Of a stretch of DNA of 37,327 nt, positions 1-7,460 are shown one piece after another. The position numbers and the translations under genes were made by a program. Position 1 is the stretch's first letter. Every line of letters starts with the position of its first letter. The stretch covers positions 1-37,327 of the forward strand of contig JANQID010000040.1 of NCBI GenBank assembly GCA_028282325.1, in the 5' to 3' direction. This stretch comes from Chloroflexaceae bacterium. Its GTDB lineage: Bacteria > Chloroflexota > Chloroflexia > Chloroflexales > Chloroflexaceae. A model generated the notes under the pieces. It saw nothing but the letters and a program-made list of their open reading frames with translations. It was not told the DNA's origin and ran no database searches.

Positions 1-416
1 GGCGGCGTTTTTCCGCCGTCCTGACCGAAGCGCGCGTTATGACGGCGGCGGCGGTAGTGCTGCTGGCGCTGCTCTGGGGTGGTTTCGGGATTGGCGCACG
101 TTATGTGCTGGATCACCAGCCCGCCGAAGAAGTAGCGGCGGTTCGGCTGACCCTGGCGACGCTCGATGCCGACGATCGTTTGATCGCGCGGGTTTCGGTG
201 CGAACGCCGATCGCTAAGTACTCGGCGCTGGCCCATCACGTTGCACCCTGGCCGGACGCCGCCGATGATCGTGCGGCGCTGGCGCTGGCCCACGAGGAAG
301 GGATTGGTTATTTGCTATGGGATGACGATACTGGCGCGCCGCCGCTGGCCGATCTGTCGGCGCGCCGGGTCGCGGGAACCGATCGCTATGGGTTGTATCG
401 TCTGGTTGCACCGTAG
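1..416 (+). CDS. C-terminal end of a membrane protein, possibly a GT39-type glycosyltransferase (5' partial)
   Basis: The frame is open to the window edge, so this is the 3' part of a longer gene; the ATG at 39 is probably internal. The visible part has a short basic/polar stretch, one strongly hydrophobic segment (about residues 3-25 after that ATG, rich in A, V, L, W and G) and then about 100 soluble residues. This fits the last membrane helix and extracytoplasmic C-terminal domain of a multi-pass protein such as a dolichyl-phosphate-mannose-type mannosyltransferase. In that family a small soluble domain often follows the last helix, and phrases such as 'GIGYLLWDD' and 'YGLYRL' are typical of it. 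The family assignment is an inference from layout and style. The gene converges on the minus-strand peptidase gene, and the palindromic repeat at 451-483 lies between the two stops. Confidence 0.45.
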   Translation, partial: RRFSAVLTEARVMTAAAVVLLALLWGGFGIGARYVLDHQPAEEVAAVRLTLATLDADDRLIARVSVRTPIAKYSALAHHVAPWPDAADDRAALALAHEEGIGYLLWDDDTGAPPLADLSARRVAGTDRYGLYRLVAP

Positions 417-450
417 CACGATAACGATCACTGCGCCAAGTCATATACAA

Positions 451-483
451 AGAGCTGACAGGTTTTCAAAACCTGCCAGCTCT
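451..483. repeat. Palindromic REP-like repeat, copy 1; probable bidirectional terminator
   Basis: The arms AGAGCTGACAGGTTTT (451-466) and AAAACCTGCCAGCTCT (468-483) are inverted repeats of 16 bp with one mismatch and a single-base loop. The element sits between two convergent stop codons (416 and 510). A decayed copy lies at 2196-2228, with the same upstream CAAAGAGCT context. A role as a dual terminator is inferred from position and structure. Confidence 0.65.
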
Positions 484-509
484 GATGTCTTATTAGAACG
501 AACCTCGCG

Positions 510-1964
510 TCAAACCCAGAACTCGGCCTCTTTCCGGCGCGACCAGCGCAGCCCCAGACTCGATACCGCCCCGACCAGACCGAGTGCAATTAGCGTCACG
601 CCGACAAACTGCTGGCGTGTATCGAGTTCGCGGCGCAACACCAGCGCCCTATTCAGGCGCGTCTCGTCGCCCAAAGCTGCAAATTCCGCCGCGGCGACAT
701 CGACCTGCGCGCGCGCCTGTGGGATCTGGAAGCGTTGCACCAGAACTGCGGCCTGATCCAGCGTCTGCATTGCACTCATCCCGCGCACCGCGTGTTCGTC
801 GTAAGTATCCATCACATCGTTCCGGCGCGTGTCGCCCAGCGCTGTGTAGACCGCGCGCGCCTGGGCGACGAGTTGTTGGGCGCGTTCGTATTCGGTGTGT
901 TCCAGGGCAGTGCGGGCGGCTCGCGCCATCCGCTCGGCGCGCGATCCTTCGCGGCTGTATTCCAGCAACGCTTCGGCTTCGGCCAACACCTCCGGCCCAT
1001 TCGCCGTCGCGTTGTTCGCGAGCCATTCCAGCGCCTGCTCAAGCTCGGCGGTCGCCGCTTCGTACTGGCCTTGCTCCAGCAACTGGCGCGCGTGCGAGAA
1101 GTCGTAGCTTCTCAGTGCGTTGAGATTATACCCGCCGGCGATATAATCGGGCAGCCAGGCATTCCACTGCTGCTCCAGGTCGGTAGACGCGACGGCGTAC
1201 GTTTGTTGCAACGCCGAGCGATAGCCGCTGCTGGAAGCGCTGACGGCCAGGAATTCGCGGAACTTCTCGAACCCATAGCGCTCAACGAGAAACGCCACGA
1301 TCGACAACGATTGCGGATAGCCGATCTGCGGCTCGCCGTAGATCTTCTCGCGGTCGTCTAGTTCGCTCCACGTCATCAGCGATCCCTGGTCGCGGGCGGC
1401 GCGCAGCATCGCAATGGTGCGTTCGAGGTTGGGCGAGGGGTGTTCGATATACTGGGCGATGCCTTCCTGAAAGCCGACGTTAAGCTGGTTGACGGTGATC
1501 TCGGCGGCGATAATGTGGGTCAGTTCGTGACGGATGTTGTTTTCTACCTCGACCGGCGTCTGGTTGATCGTGCGGGGCAGAATCACGACCACCTCGCGGC
1601 GGCGGAAATCGGCGTGGGCGACGATGCCGGGGATGTCGCGGGCCAGCGGGTTGACCTGCTCGTAGGCTTCCTGAGTTGGATAGAGTCGCAGAGTGATCGG
1701 CGCGGCGGCGCGGTGGTTGAAGACGACGGCCATCTCATCGTAGATGCTGTCAACGAACCCGGCGTATGTCTCGGCATCGGCTTCGTTGCCGGCGGTAAAC
1801 AGAATGACAAAATACGTTGTGCGCTGCTCGCGCCACGCTGTTTCCTGGGCCAGGGTTGGCGCGGCCCCGAACAGGGCGCCGATCAGCGTCAGCATAACTC
1901 CGGCGAGAACGGTGATCAGGCGGATCAGGGCGCTGCGTTGTGTGGATTGCGGTGGATGGGCCAT
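510..1964 (-). CDS. Secreted, membrane-anchored zinc metallopeptidase (peptidase MA-like)
   Basis: The chosen start is the ATG at 1962-1964, preceded by GAGGTG five bases upstream; an upstream in-frame ATG at 2066 would bury the signal peptide. The 484-residue product has an N-terminal signal peptide (hydrophobic about residues 14-36, likely cleavage after 'TLA' near residue 39). The zinc motif HELTH is at 146-150, with a downstream glutamate in 'GFQEGIAQY' (about 167) as the likely third ligand. A long alanine/glutamate-rich helical region (about 290-440, TPR-like) follows, then a C-terminal membrane helix (about 450-470) and a basic tail. HExxH with a Gxx(Q/E)E-type downstream ligand is the pattern of the peptidase MA group of gluzincins. 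The substrate is unknown. The enzyme probably acts outside the membrane, held by the C-terminal anchor. No partner gene is evident. Confidence 0.75.
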   Translation of the reverse strand: MAHPPQSTQRSALIRLITVLAGVMLTLIGALFGAAPTLAQETAWREQRTTYFVILFTAGNEADAETYAGFVDSIYDEMAVVFNHRAAAPITLRLYPTQEAYEQVNPLARDIPGIVAHADFRRREVVVILPRTINQTPVEVENNIRHELTHIIAAEITVNQLNVGFQEGIAQYIEHPSPNLERTIAMLRAARDQGSLMTWSELDDREKIYGEPQIGYPQSLSIVAFLVERYGFEKFREFLAVSASSSGYRSALQQTYAVASTDLEQQWNAWLPDYIAGGYNLNALRSYDFSHARQLLEQGQYEAATAELEQALEWLANNATANGPEVLAEAEALLEYSREGSRAERMARAARTALEHTEYERAQQLVAQARAVYTALGDTRRNDVMDTYDEHAVRGMSAMQTLDQAAVLVQRFQIPQARAQVDVAAAEFAALGDETRLNRALVLRRELDTRQQFVGVTLIALGLVGAVSSLGLRWSRRKEAEFWV

Positions 1965-2195
1965 TGATACACCTCGGTGCAATAGCGGACGGACGGTATC
2001 AGTGTACCATGCCCGACGGGGCGGCAGCGCGGCAATGTGATGTTCGGTTGTCGCAATCAGTCGCAATCAATGGTTGGTGGTGATTCGATGATAGACTCCG
2101 ACGCGGACTATGACGACACTGACGAGATGTTATGGAGTACGGATGGCAATCAGGCGCGAATGAGGCGCATACGGCGACAGGGAATCGTATGACAA

Positions 2196-2228
2196 AGAGC
2201 TAACAGATCTCCAAACCCTGCCAGCTCT
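2196..2228. repeat. Palindromic REP-like repeat, copy 2 (degenerate)
   Basis: AGAGCTAACAG ... CCTGCCAGCTCT matches the repeat at 451-483 in length and outer arms but has several changes in the inner stem. It lies 11 bases beyond the stop of the class II aldolase gene (2240), again at a gene 3' end. Confidence 0.55.
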
Positions 2229-2239
2229 CCGGCTGCGTC

Positions 2240-3004
2240 CTAACTCAGCTTCTCACGTCGATAGCGCTCGTCGGGGCGAGTGTAGATGCGCTCGACATCG
2301 GCGGCGCTCAGGAAGCGCGGACCGCCGAGCAGATAGGTTCCCAGCAGAATACGCGCGGCTTTGACGCACATCGCGGTGATATTCTCCACCTCCGCTGCGC
2401 TCTTGCCCAGGGCGATCAGGCCGTGGTTTTGCAGCATAATCACACGCGGCGGCTCATTATAGGCGTCGATGTAGTCGAGCATCGCCGTTTTGACTGCGCG
2501 CGCCAGCGGCAGGCCGGGGTCGGCATAGGGCACGAACGCCGGTTCCGGCCCGCAATAGAGGATCTGCTCGGTGAAAATGTTGCTGCTCAACGCCTCGCGC
2601 GCCTGCTGCGAGCACAGGATCGCGTTCAGCGCCGTCGGGTGGGTGTGACCGACGAAGATCGCGCCGCAGATCGTATAGGCCAGGGTGTGAAAACTGGCCT
2701 CGATCGACGGGCGATTCGGATTGGCCGGATCAACCTTCGCCCCGGCCAGATAGCGTGCGATCTCGGCGTCGGAAAGCGTTTTCTGCTCCAGCATCTCCAA
2801 TACCTTGTCGATCGCCACTTCGACAAACTCGTCGGGCCGGATCTGGTGCAACTGCGAGCCGCTGGCTTTGATCCAGAACGAGCCATCGTCGATGCGCGCC
2901 GATGTGTTGCCGTCGCCGAGAATCACATAATCGCGTTCGGGCAAGCCCAGGTTGCGCGACATCGCAACCAGCCGGCCGAGTATCTGTTCTTTGTTGCTGG
3001 TCAT
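2240..3004 (-). CDS. Class II aldolase/adducin family protein
   Basis: A 254-residue protein of the zinc-dependent class II aldolase family (relatives: L-fuculose-phosphate aldolase, L-ribulose-5-phosphate 4-epimerase). Family hallmarks are all present: the phosphate/substrate loop GDGNTSARI (30-38), a glutamate in 'SIEASFH' (about 102) in the position of the catalytic acid, the zinc motif HTHPTALN with H120 and H122, and the third zinc histidine in QNHGL (H194). It should cleave a keto-sugar phosphate into DHAP and an aldehyde; the exact sugar cannot be told. Its ATG shares one base with the TGA of the upstream SDR fusion (TGATG at 3006-3002), so the two are translationally coupled. It supplies the intact aldolase site that the fusion protein appears to lack. 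Confidence 0.85.
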   Translation of the reverse strand: MTSNKEQILGRLVAMSRNLGLPERDYVILGDGNTSARIDDGSFWIKASGSQLHQIRPDEFVEVAIDKVLEMLEQKTLSDAEIARYLAGAKVDPANPNRPSIEASFHTLAYTICGAIFVGHTHPTALNAILCSQQAREALSSNIFTEQILYCGPEPAFVPYADPGLPLARAVKTAMLDYIDAYNEPPRVIMLQNHGLIALGKSAAEVENITAMCVKAARILLGTYLLGGPRFLSAADVERIYTRPDERYRREKLS

Positions 3005-4914
3005 CAGATAATCCTATCGCTTCCGCCGTCTACGGCGATCTGCGCTCCGGTAATCTTGCCAAACAGCGGGCCGAGCATTTCGGCGACCAGTTCGGCCACA
3101 TAACGGCTGTTCAACTCCACCCCCAGCACGTTGCGCGTTTTGTACTGCTGAACGGTCATACCATAGTGCGCCGCGCGCGCCTGCAGCACATCCTCGGTCC
3201 AAATGCCGGTGTCGAACACCGCATCGGGATGCACCATATTGACGCGGATGCGATTCTTTCCCCATTCCAGCGCCGCTACGCGCGCCAGTTGGGTCACAGC
3301 GGCTTTCGCGGCTGAATAGGCCGCCGCCCCGGCGCCGGGAGCAAGCACATTCTTCGAGGCGTTGAGCACCACGCGCCCGTCGCCCGGCGCATGCTTGAGC
3401 AACGGATATGCCTCGCGCAAGATGACGACGTTGTGATCGAGGTTGATCCGCATCACTTTTTGCCACAAGGCCGTCTCGAGCGCCTCAACCCGCACGCCTT
3501 GCGGGAAGATGCCCGCGTTGAGCACGATCATATCCAGGCCGCCAAAGGTGTGCGCGGTCGTCTCGAAGGCGGCAAGCACCGCCGCCTCGTCGGTCAAATC
3601 GCAATGAATGCCGAGGTAGCCGGGTTGGTCGAACAGCGTCTCGACCGCCGGGTTGATGTCGAGCGAGACCACCGACGCCCCGCGTTCAAGCAGTGCGGCG
3701 ACGCAGGCTTTGCCGATTCCCGACGCGCCACCCGTCACCATCGCCACCTCGCCGTCGAACACACGCCGTGGCGCGGCGCACGCAAGCATCGCACGCGCTT
3801 CGGCGTCGGTGTAAGCTTTGTCGGGCAGCGGTTCGTAGCCGCCCAGCGCCAGCGCCCGAATGATGACTTCGACGGAATGGCGATAGCAGGCGGCGATGCG
3901 CGCTGACTCGCTAGCCGTGCGTCCCATCGCGCACACGCCCAGGTCGGGGTCGAGCACGATGCGGGGGGCATGTTTATGGGCGGCGTAGTAGGATTCGATG
4001 TCACGACCAAGCATTGGCACGCACCCGATCAGCGCGGCTTGCGCGATCAGCGGTGGGTGGTCGGCAATCACGGCGACATTGGCATGCCGGACCAATCCCA
4101 GGCTCCAGACGTTGCGGCGGAGGGTCATCGTCATCGGCGCGCCGGCAATATCTGAGACGGATTTGCGCACCTCGGCCAGATCGGCGCGGATCGGCGGATC
4201 GACGGCGTCGCCGATATCAATCGACAGATCCATGTCCAGTACATTGTGTTCGTCCAGATAGGCTTCGGCCCGGCTGACCAGTTCGATCGCCTGCTCGTAC
4301 GCCGCCTGCGCGCTGTCGGCAAATACCGCCAGCCCGTGGCCGCGCAGCAATATGCCTTTGACCTCGCGCGGGTCGCGGTCGCGCAGGGTGCGATTGCAGG
4401 CGCGGGCCAGCGGCAGACCCATAGTAGCATACTCAACGACCGGTAGGGCGTCGCCATAGATAGAACGCAGGCGCTCTTCACCCTGGACGGCACTGACGAT
4501 AGCAAGCAAAGCGACGGGTTGAATGAGTAGGGTATATGCGCCGGGCAATGCTGCGTAGAGCAATATATCGGTCGGCGGAATCGGCGCATCGGCGTTCAGC
4601 CGGCTCACGGCGATCTCATTCATCAGACGTGTGTTACCGATCACATCGAGGTCGAGCAAGCGCTTCACCGCCGGTAAGCGCAGGGCGATCAGATCCTCGG
4701 CGGTAAGCGCGGCGAGATCCTGGTCGCACAACGTCACAGCGATGACCGGCTCGGCTTCACCATAGAGATTCGGCGTGCTCGTTTTCACCGCTGCGCCGCC
4801 GAGACTGGGCGCGACCAGATGCGGACCCTGGCCGAGCAGGCGGGCGGCATAGGCGCAGCGTGCGCGATCAGTGTTAAGTTGCGAGGCTTCGTCCTCGCGC
4901 CACAAGCTTTTCAT
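3004..4914 (-). CDS. Aldolase/short-chain dehydrogenase fusion with a degenerate aldolase half
   Basis: This resembles the bifunctional rhamnulose-1-phosphate aldolase/SDR (YuxG/RhaE-like) family. I start at the ATG at 4914 because family members begin near 'M-x-SLW'; an ATG at 4935 and a TTG at 4944 are in frame. Residue numbers here count from the TTG. The C-terminal SDR half (about 397-646) is complete: TGGASGIG at 404-411 for NAD(P), NAG at 476-478, catalytic S530, and Y543/K547 in YSAAK. The N-terminal aldolase half (about 11-380) keeps 'RGHGLAVF' (H203). However, the usual GGNTS(V/C)K loop reads 'LGGAAVK' (48-54), and no His-x-His zinc pair is seen where 'HTHADA' normally stands; the region reads 'LIQPVALLAI'. 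It is probably catalytically dead as an aldolase. The dehydrogenase likely oxidises a hydroxy-aldehyde or sugar. It is coupled to the intact class II aldolase downstream. Confidence 0.8.
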   Translation of the reverse strand: MKSLWREDEASQLNTDRARCAYAARLLGQGPHLVAPSLGGAAVKTSTPNLYGEAEPVIAVTLCDQDLAALTAEDLIALRLPAVKRLLDLDVIGNTRLMNEIAVSRLNADAPIPPTDILLYAALPGAYTLLIQPVALLAIVSAVQGEERLRSIYGDALPVVEYATMGLPLARACNRTLRDRDPREVKGILLRGHGLAVFADSAQAAYEQAIELVSRAEAYLDEHNVLDMDLSIDIGDAVDPPIRADLAEVRKSVSDIAGAPMTMTLRRNVWSLGLVRHANVAVIADHPPLIAQAALIGCVPMLGRDIESYYAAHKHAPRIVLDPDLGVCAMGRTASESARIAACYRHSVEVIIRALALGGYEPLPDKAYTDAEARAMLACAAPRRVFDGEVAMVTGGASGIGKACVAALLERGASVVSLDINPAVETLFDQPGYLGIHCDLTDEAAVLAAFETTAHTFGGLDMIVLNAGIFPQGVRVEALETALWQKVMRINLDHNVVILREAYPLLKHAPGDGRVVLNASKNVLAPGAGAAAYSAAKAAVTQLARVAALEWGKNRIRVNMVHPDAVFDTGIWTEDVLQARAAHYGMTVQQYKTRNVLGVELNSRYVAELVAEMLGPLFGKITGAQIAVDGGSDRII

Positions 4915-5050
4915 CGGTTTTCGTCTTACTCTCATATCGGGCAAAGCCTGCCGGGTGTGTTCGCGCTGTTTGGCGTCGCATCGGTCAGGTTTGCCAGTCT
5001 ATCGGCTACGTTGAAAAAGGGTCATACATAGGAAGGTCGCAGCGTTCCGA

Positions 5051-5120
5051 GACCTGTCAGGTGCGACGGTCATCAGACCTTCGCCGTCCAGCAGCCGTTT
5101 GACGCCGCACCTGACAGGTC
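5051..5120. repeat. Perfect 15-bp inverted repeat in the gap between two catabolic genes
   Basis: GACCTGTCAGGTGCG (5051-5065) and CGCACCTGACAGGTC (5106-5120) are exact reverse complements with a 40-base loop that can itself pair (CGACGG with CCGTC). It lies in the roughly 300-bp gap between the LsrF-like gene and the SDR fusion gene. The same core, 'gccgcacctgac', recurs at about 35724-35735, so this is probably a dispersed element. It could also end or process the upstream transcript. Confidence 0.55.
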
Positions 5121-5215
5121 TTCGCTGGCCGAGCGCGCGACGGGATGCGCTTCGCCAGTCTCCCCTTTTTCATTCGCTCTGGCGCGCCGCAGGCGCATAA
5201 TGCGCATATCGGCTA

Positions 5216-6022
5216 TCAACTATTCCCTATGGTGAGATACAGATCGTGCGCTTGATCGGGCGTGAGATTCTCGTGAATGACGCCCTGGAGTGCGCGAGCC
5301 ATTGCGACCGGGTGCTCGTTCTGCCAGATATTCCGGCCCAGGTTGACGCCGGCCGCGCCCTGCTGAATACCGTCATACACAAATTGCAACACTTCCAGTT
5401 CGGTCTCCGTCTTGGGGCCGCCGGCGATAACCACCGGCACGGGGCACCCTGCGGCCACCTTCTCGAAATCGTCGCAATAGTAGGTCTTCACCACATGCGC
5501 GCCATGCTCAGCGCAGATGCGGCAAGCCAGCGCCAGGAAGCGCGGCTCAAGCTTTTCTTTCAACTCGCGTCCGACCGCCGTCACCGCCATCACCGGGATG
5601 CCGTAAGGTGCGCAATTGTTGACCAGATTGGCCAGCGCCATCAATGTGCGATGCTGGAAATCAGAACCGATGTAGGTCGACATACCGACAGCGGCGGCGT
5701 TGATGCGGATGATCTCATCGATCGAGACGGTAACATCCTCATCGGCCAGGTCGCCGATGGCCATACTGTTGCCGCCCGACACGCGCAGAATCAACGGCGT
5801 CTCCATAGCCGGATCGAGCGTGGAACGCACGACGCCGCGGGTCATAAACAGGCCGTCGACGTAGGGGAGCAGTGGTTTCGCCGCCTCGCCGGGTCGTGCC
5901 AACCCGTGGGTCGGTCCCTGGAAGTAGCCATGGTCCATCGCCAGATAAAAACAGCGTCCATCCGGCTTGATCAGCTTTGACAGGCGGTTGGCCAGTCCCC
6001 ATTCCATTCCGGTCCAATTCAT
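5216..6022 (-). CDS. lsrF: LsrF-like class I aldolase/thiolase (DeoC/DhnA fold)
   Basis: The start is fixed by GGAGGTG five bases before the ATG at 6022; the longer upstream frame lacks family similarity. The 268-residue product follows E. coli LsrF closely. It has 'MEWGL.NRLS', AMDHGYFQGPT (about 28-38), 'TRGVVRS', 'SGGNS', 'YIGS', VVKTYYCDDFE with a candidate Schiff-base lysine at K179, CPVPVVIAGGPK (K204) and 'GVNLGRNIWQ..HPVAM'. LsrF is the 3-hydroxy-5-phosphonooxypentane-2,4-dione thiolase that degrades phosphorylated AI-2. No lsrK, lsrR or lsr transporter gene is present here, so AI-2 processing is not supported by context, and a related sugar-phosphate cleavage is equally possible. It is the first gene of a same-strand cluster with the SDR fusion and the class II aldolase, about 300 bp upstream of them. 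Confidence 0.8.
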   Translation of the reverse strand: MNWTGMEWGLANRLSKLIKPDGRCFYLAMDHGYFQGPTHGLARPGEAAKPLLPYVDGLFMTRGVVRSTLDPAMETPLILRVSGGNSMAIGDLADEDVTVSIDEIIRINAAAVGMSTYIGSDFQHRTLMALANLVNNCAPYGIPVMAVTAVGRELKEKLEPRFLALACRICAEHGAHVVKTYYCDDFEKVAAGCPVPVVIAGGPKTETELEVLQFVYDGIQQGAAGVNLGRNIWQNEHPVAMARALQGVIHENLTPDQAHDLYLTIGNS

Positions 6023-6374
6023 AGTGTCACCTCCACATAACCTGTAAGCGCAACCTGACCACAGATTGATTTTCATACATACCCGTTCGCGGATATGCCG
6101 GGTGAGCGCAACGATGCATATAGATTCCCCAGGCGGCGGGCTTGCGCCATGATAACAGATTTTCGGCGCGACTCTTCCGACTCGCGGCACAAGTTTCTTA
6201 TGCATAATTGCCTCTGTATCGGCGCAGAGCGCTGAGTATGCGCGTGCGATGGCAATGACGGCGACGTTGTCTCCGGGGACAGAGGACAGATGGGAAATGC
6301 GACGCATACCCGTACGATAAGGGTTTATGAAATGTCAAGATCGCGCCGGAGAGCATCATATCGCCATCTACTGA
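6023..6374. other. Intergenic stretch between divergent genes, no gene seen
   Basis: This separates the minus-strand LsrF-like gene from the promoter of the plus-strand jacalin gene. Minus-strand frames here are weak and lack ribosome-binding sites apart from the GGAGGTG of the LsrF-like gene at its edge. It presumably holds the promoter of that gene, but I could not pick one out with confidence. Confidence 0.4.
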
Positions 6375-6404
6375 TTGACAAGCTATTTCCGAGTGCTGTA
6401 TACT
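6375..6404 (+). promoter_or_regulatory. Near-consensus sigma-70 promoter for the jacalin-HhH gene
   Basis: A perfect TTGACA (6375-6380) is followed after 18 bases by TATACT (6399-6404). The predicted start is near 6411, giving a leader of about 100 nt before the ATG at 6510. It is among the best promoter matches in the window. Confidence 0.65.
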
Positions 6405-6509
6405 GCGCGCGATTTCACGATCACGTAATACTGCGTGAGAAACGGTACAAGATGGCTTATCCGTTTACGATATGACATACGGATGCGCGAGAGTTGAGGA
6501 GGAATGTGT

Positions 6510-7298
6510 ATGGCAGACGTTACCTTTGGCCCATCGGGCGGCCTGGGAGGCCAGGAGTTCAACAACTATACTTTGCCGGAAGGCACCATAATCAAAGAAG
6601 TTCGCGTATTTAGCGAGCGCTTTGTCGATGCGATCCAGCTTGTGTATATGGATGCTGCGGGAAGCTTGATTGAACTGCCCCGGATCGGCGGCCTCGGCGG
6701 TGCGGTTCAAGCGTTCACGCTGGACGACGATGAGCATATCACGGGCATAAGCGGGTTGTATGACTGGTACATCGATAGTGTGCGCTTTCATACGAACAAG
6801 CGCGTTTCTGAGAGCTTCGGCGGTATAGGCGCTGCAAATGAATTCCGCCACGATGTCCCCGAAGGATACGCGGTCGTCGGCCTGATCGGTCGTTATGATT
6901 GGTTCATCGATGCGATCGGCGTCGTTGCGCGTGAGCATACCGTTTCCGCAACTACACCCGCTCCGGTCGAAGCCGCTGCGCCGGTCGAAGCTGCGCCAAT
7001 CAAGGAGAAGCCCGCTGCTTCCAAATCTACAAGCAAATCGAAAACCGGGAACCTGGAGAAGATCGAAGGGATTGGGCCGAAGATCGCCGGCATTTTGATG
7101 GAGAACGGCATCCCCGATCTTGAGGCGCTGGCTCATACATCGGTTGAACGGCTGAAGGAGATTCTCCAGGCGGCTGGCAAGCGCTATGCGCTGGCCAATC
7201 CCGAAACCTGGCCTGAGCAGGCGGCGCTGGGGGCCGCTGGCGATAGGGAAGGTTTGAAGGCGTTGCAAAAGAAGCTTGACAAAGGCCGGAAAAGCTAG
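6510..7298 (+). CDS. Jacalin-like lectin domain fused to a helix-hairpin-helix (COG3743-type) domain
   Basis: I start at the ATG at 6510 because GAGGAGGA (6496-6503) is correctly spaced for it, while it abuts the ATG at 6504. The 262-residue protein has no signal peptide. Residues 1-143 look like one jacalin fold: 'GPSGGLGGQEF' at the start, 'GGLGGAVQAFTLDDDEHITGISG' (given here as the motif around 60-82), 'FHTNKR', 'SFGG' and 'VVGLIGRYDWFIDAIGV', the sugar-site end of the fold. Residues 144-180 are an Ala/Pro/Glu then Lys/Ser linker. Residues 181-262 match the flap-endonuclease-like HhH domain: 'LEKIEGIGPKIAGIL' at 182-196, then 'VERLKEILQAAG' and 'NPETWPEQAAL'. Jacalin domains bind mannose- or galactose-type glycans; this HhH type is presumed to bind nucleic acid or protein. 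The joint function is unknown. It is transcribed alone from a strong promoter. Confidence 0.8.
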   Translation: MADVTFGPSGGLGGQEFNNYTLPEGTIIKEVRVFSERFVDAIQLVYMDAAGSLIELPRIGGLGGAVQAFTLDDDEHITGISGLYDWYIDSVRFHTNKRVSESFGGIGAANEFRHDVPEGYAVVGLIGRYDWFIDAIGVVAREHTVSATTPAPVEAAAPVEAAPIKEKPAASKSTSKSKTGNLEKIEGIGPKIAGILMENGIPDLEALAHTSVERLKEILQAAGKRYALANPETWPEQAALGAAGDREGLKALQKKLDKGRKS

Positions 7299-7325
7299 CA
7301 ATCAAGCATATATTCGGTTGATTCG

Positions 7326-7374
7326 CAAACACCGCGTCAGGTACGTCGCTATGACATACTCGGCGCGGTGTTTG
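7326..7374. terminator. Long-loop inverted repeat between convergent genes, possible terminator
   Basis: CAAACACCGCG (7326-7336) pairs perfectly with CGCGGTGTTTG (7364-7374) across a 27-base loop, just past the stop of the jacalin-HhH gene and before the convergent redoxin stop. The stem carries A-rich and T-rich outer ends on the two strands, so it could act in both directions. The loop is long for a classical terminator. Confidence 0.45.
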
Positions 7375-7460
7375 TTGTTGGGCGAGTGCGGCGGTTATGC
7401 CCGTGATACGGCTTATGCGCTCCAGGAGACGACTTGCCGGGACCAGCTCATTCCTGGCGT

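Noticed and set aside
2423-3103. A 226-residue plus-strand frame opposite the class II aldolase
   Set aside because: The minus-strand aldolase has all family motifs; the plus frame is made of its complement.
5216-6022. An AI-2 quorum-sensing (lsr) locus
   Set aside because: Only an LsrF-like enzyme is present; no LsrK, LsrR or transporter gene is found, so the pathway claim is not supported.
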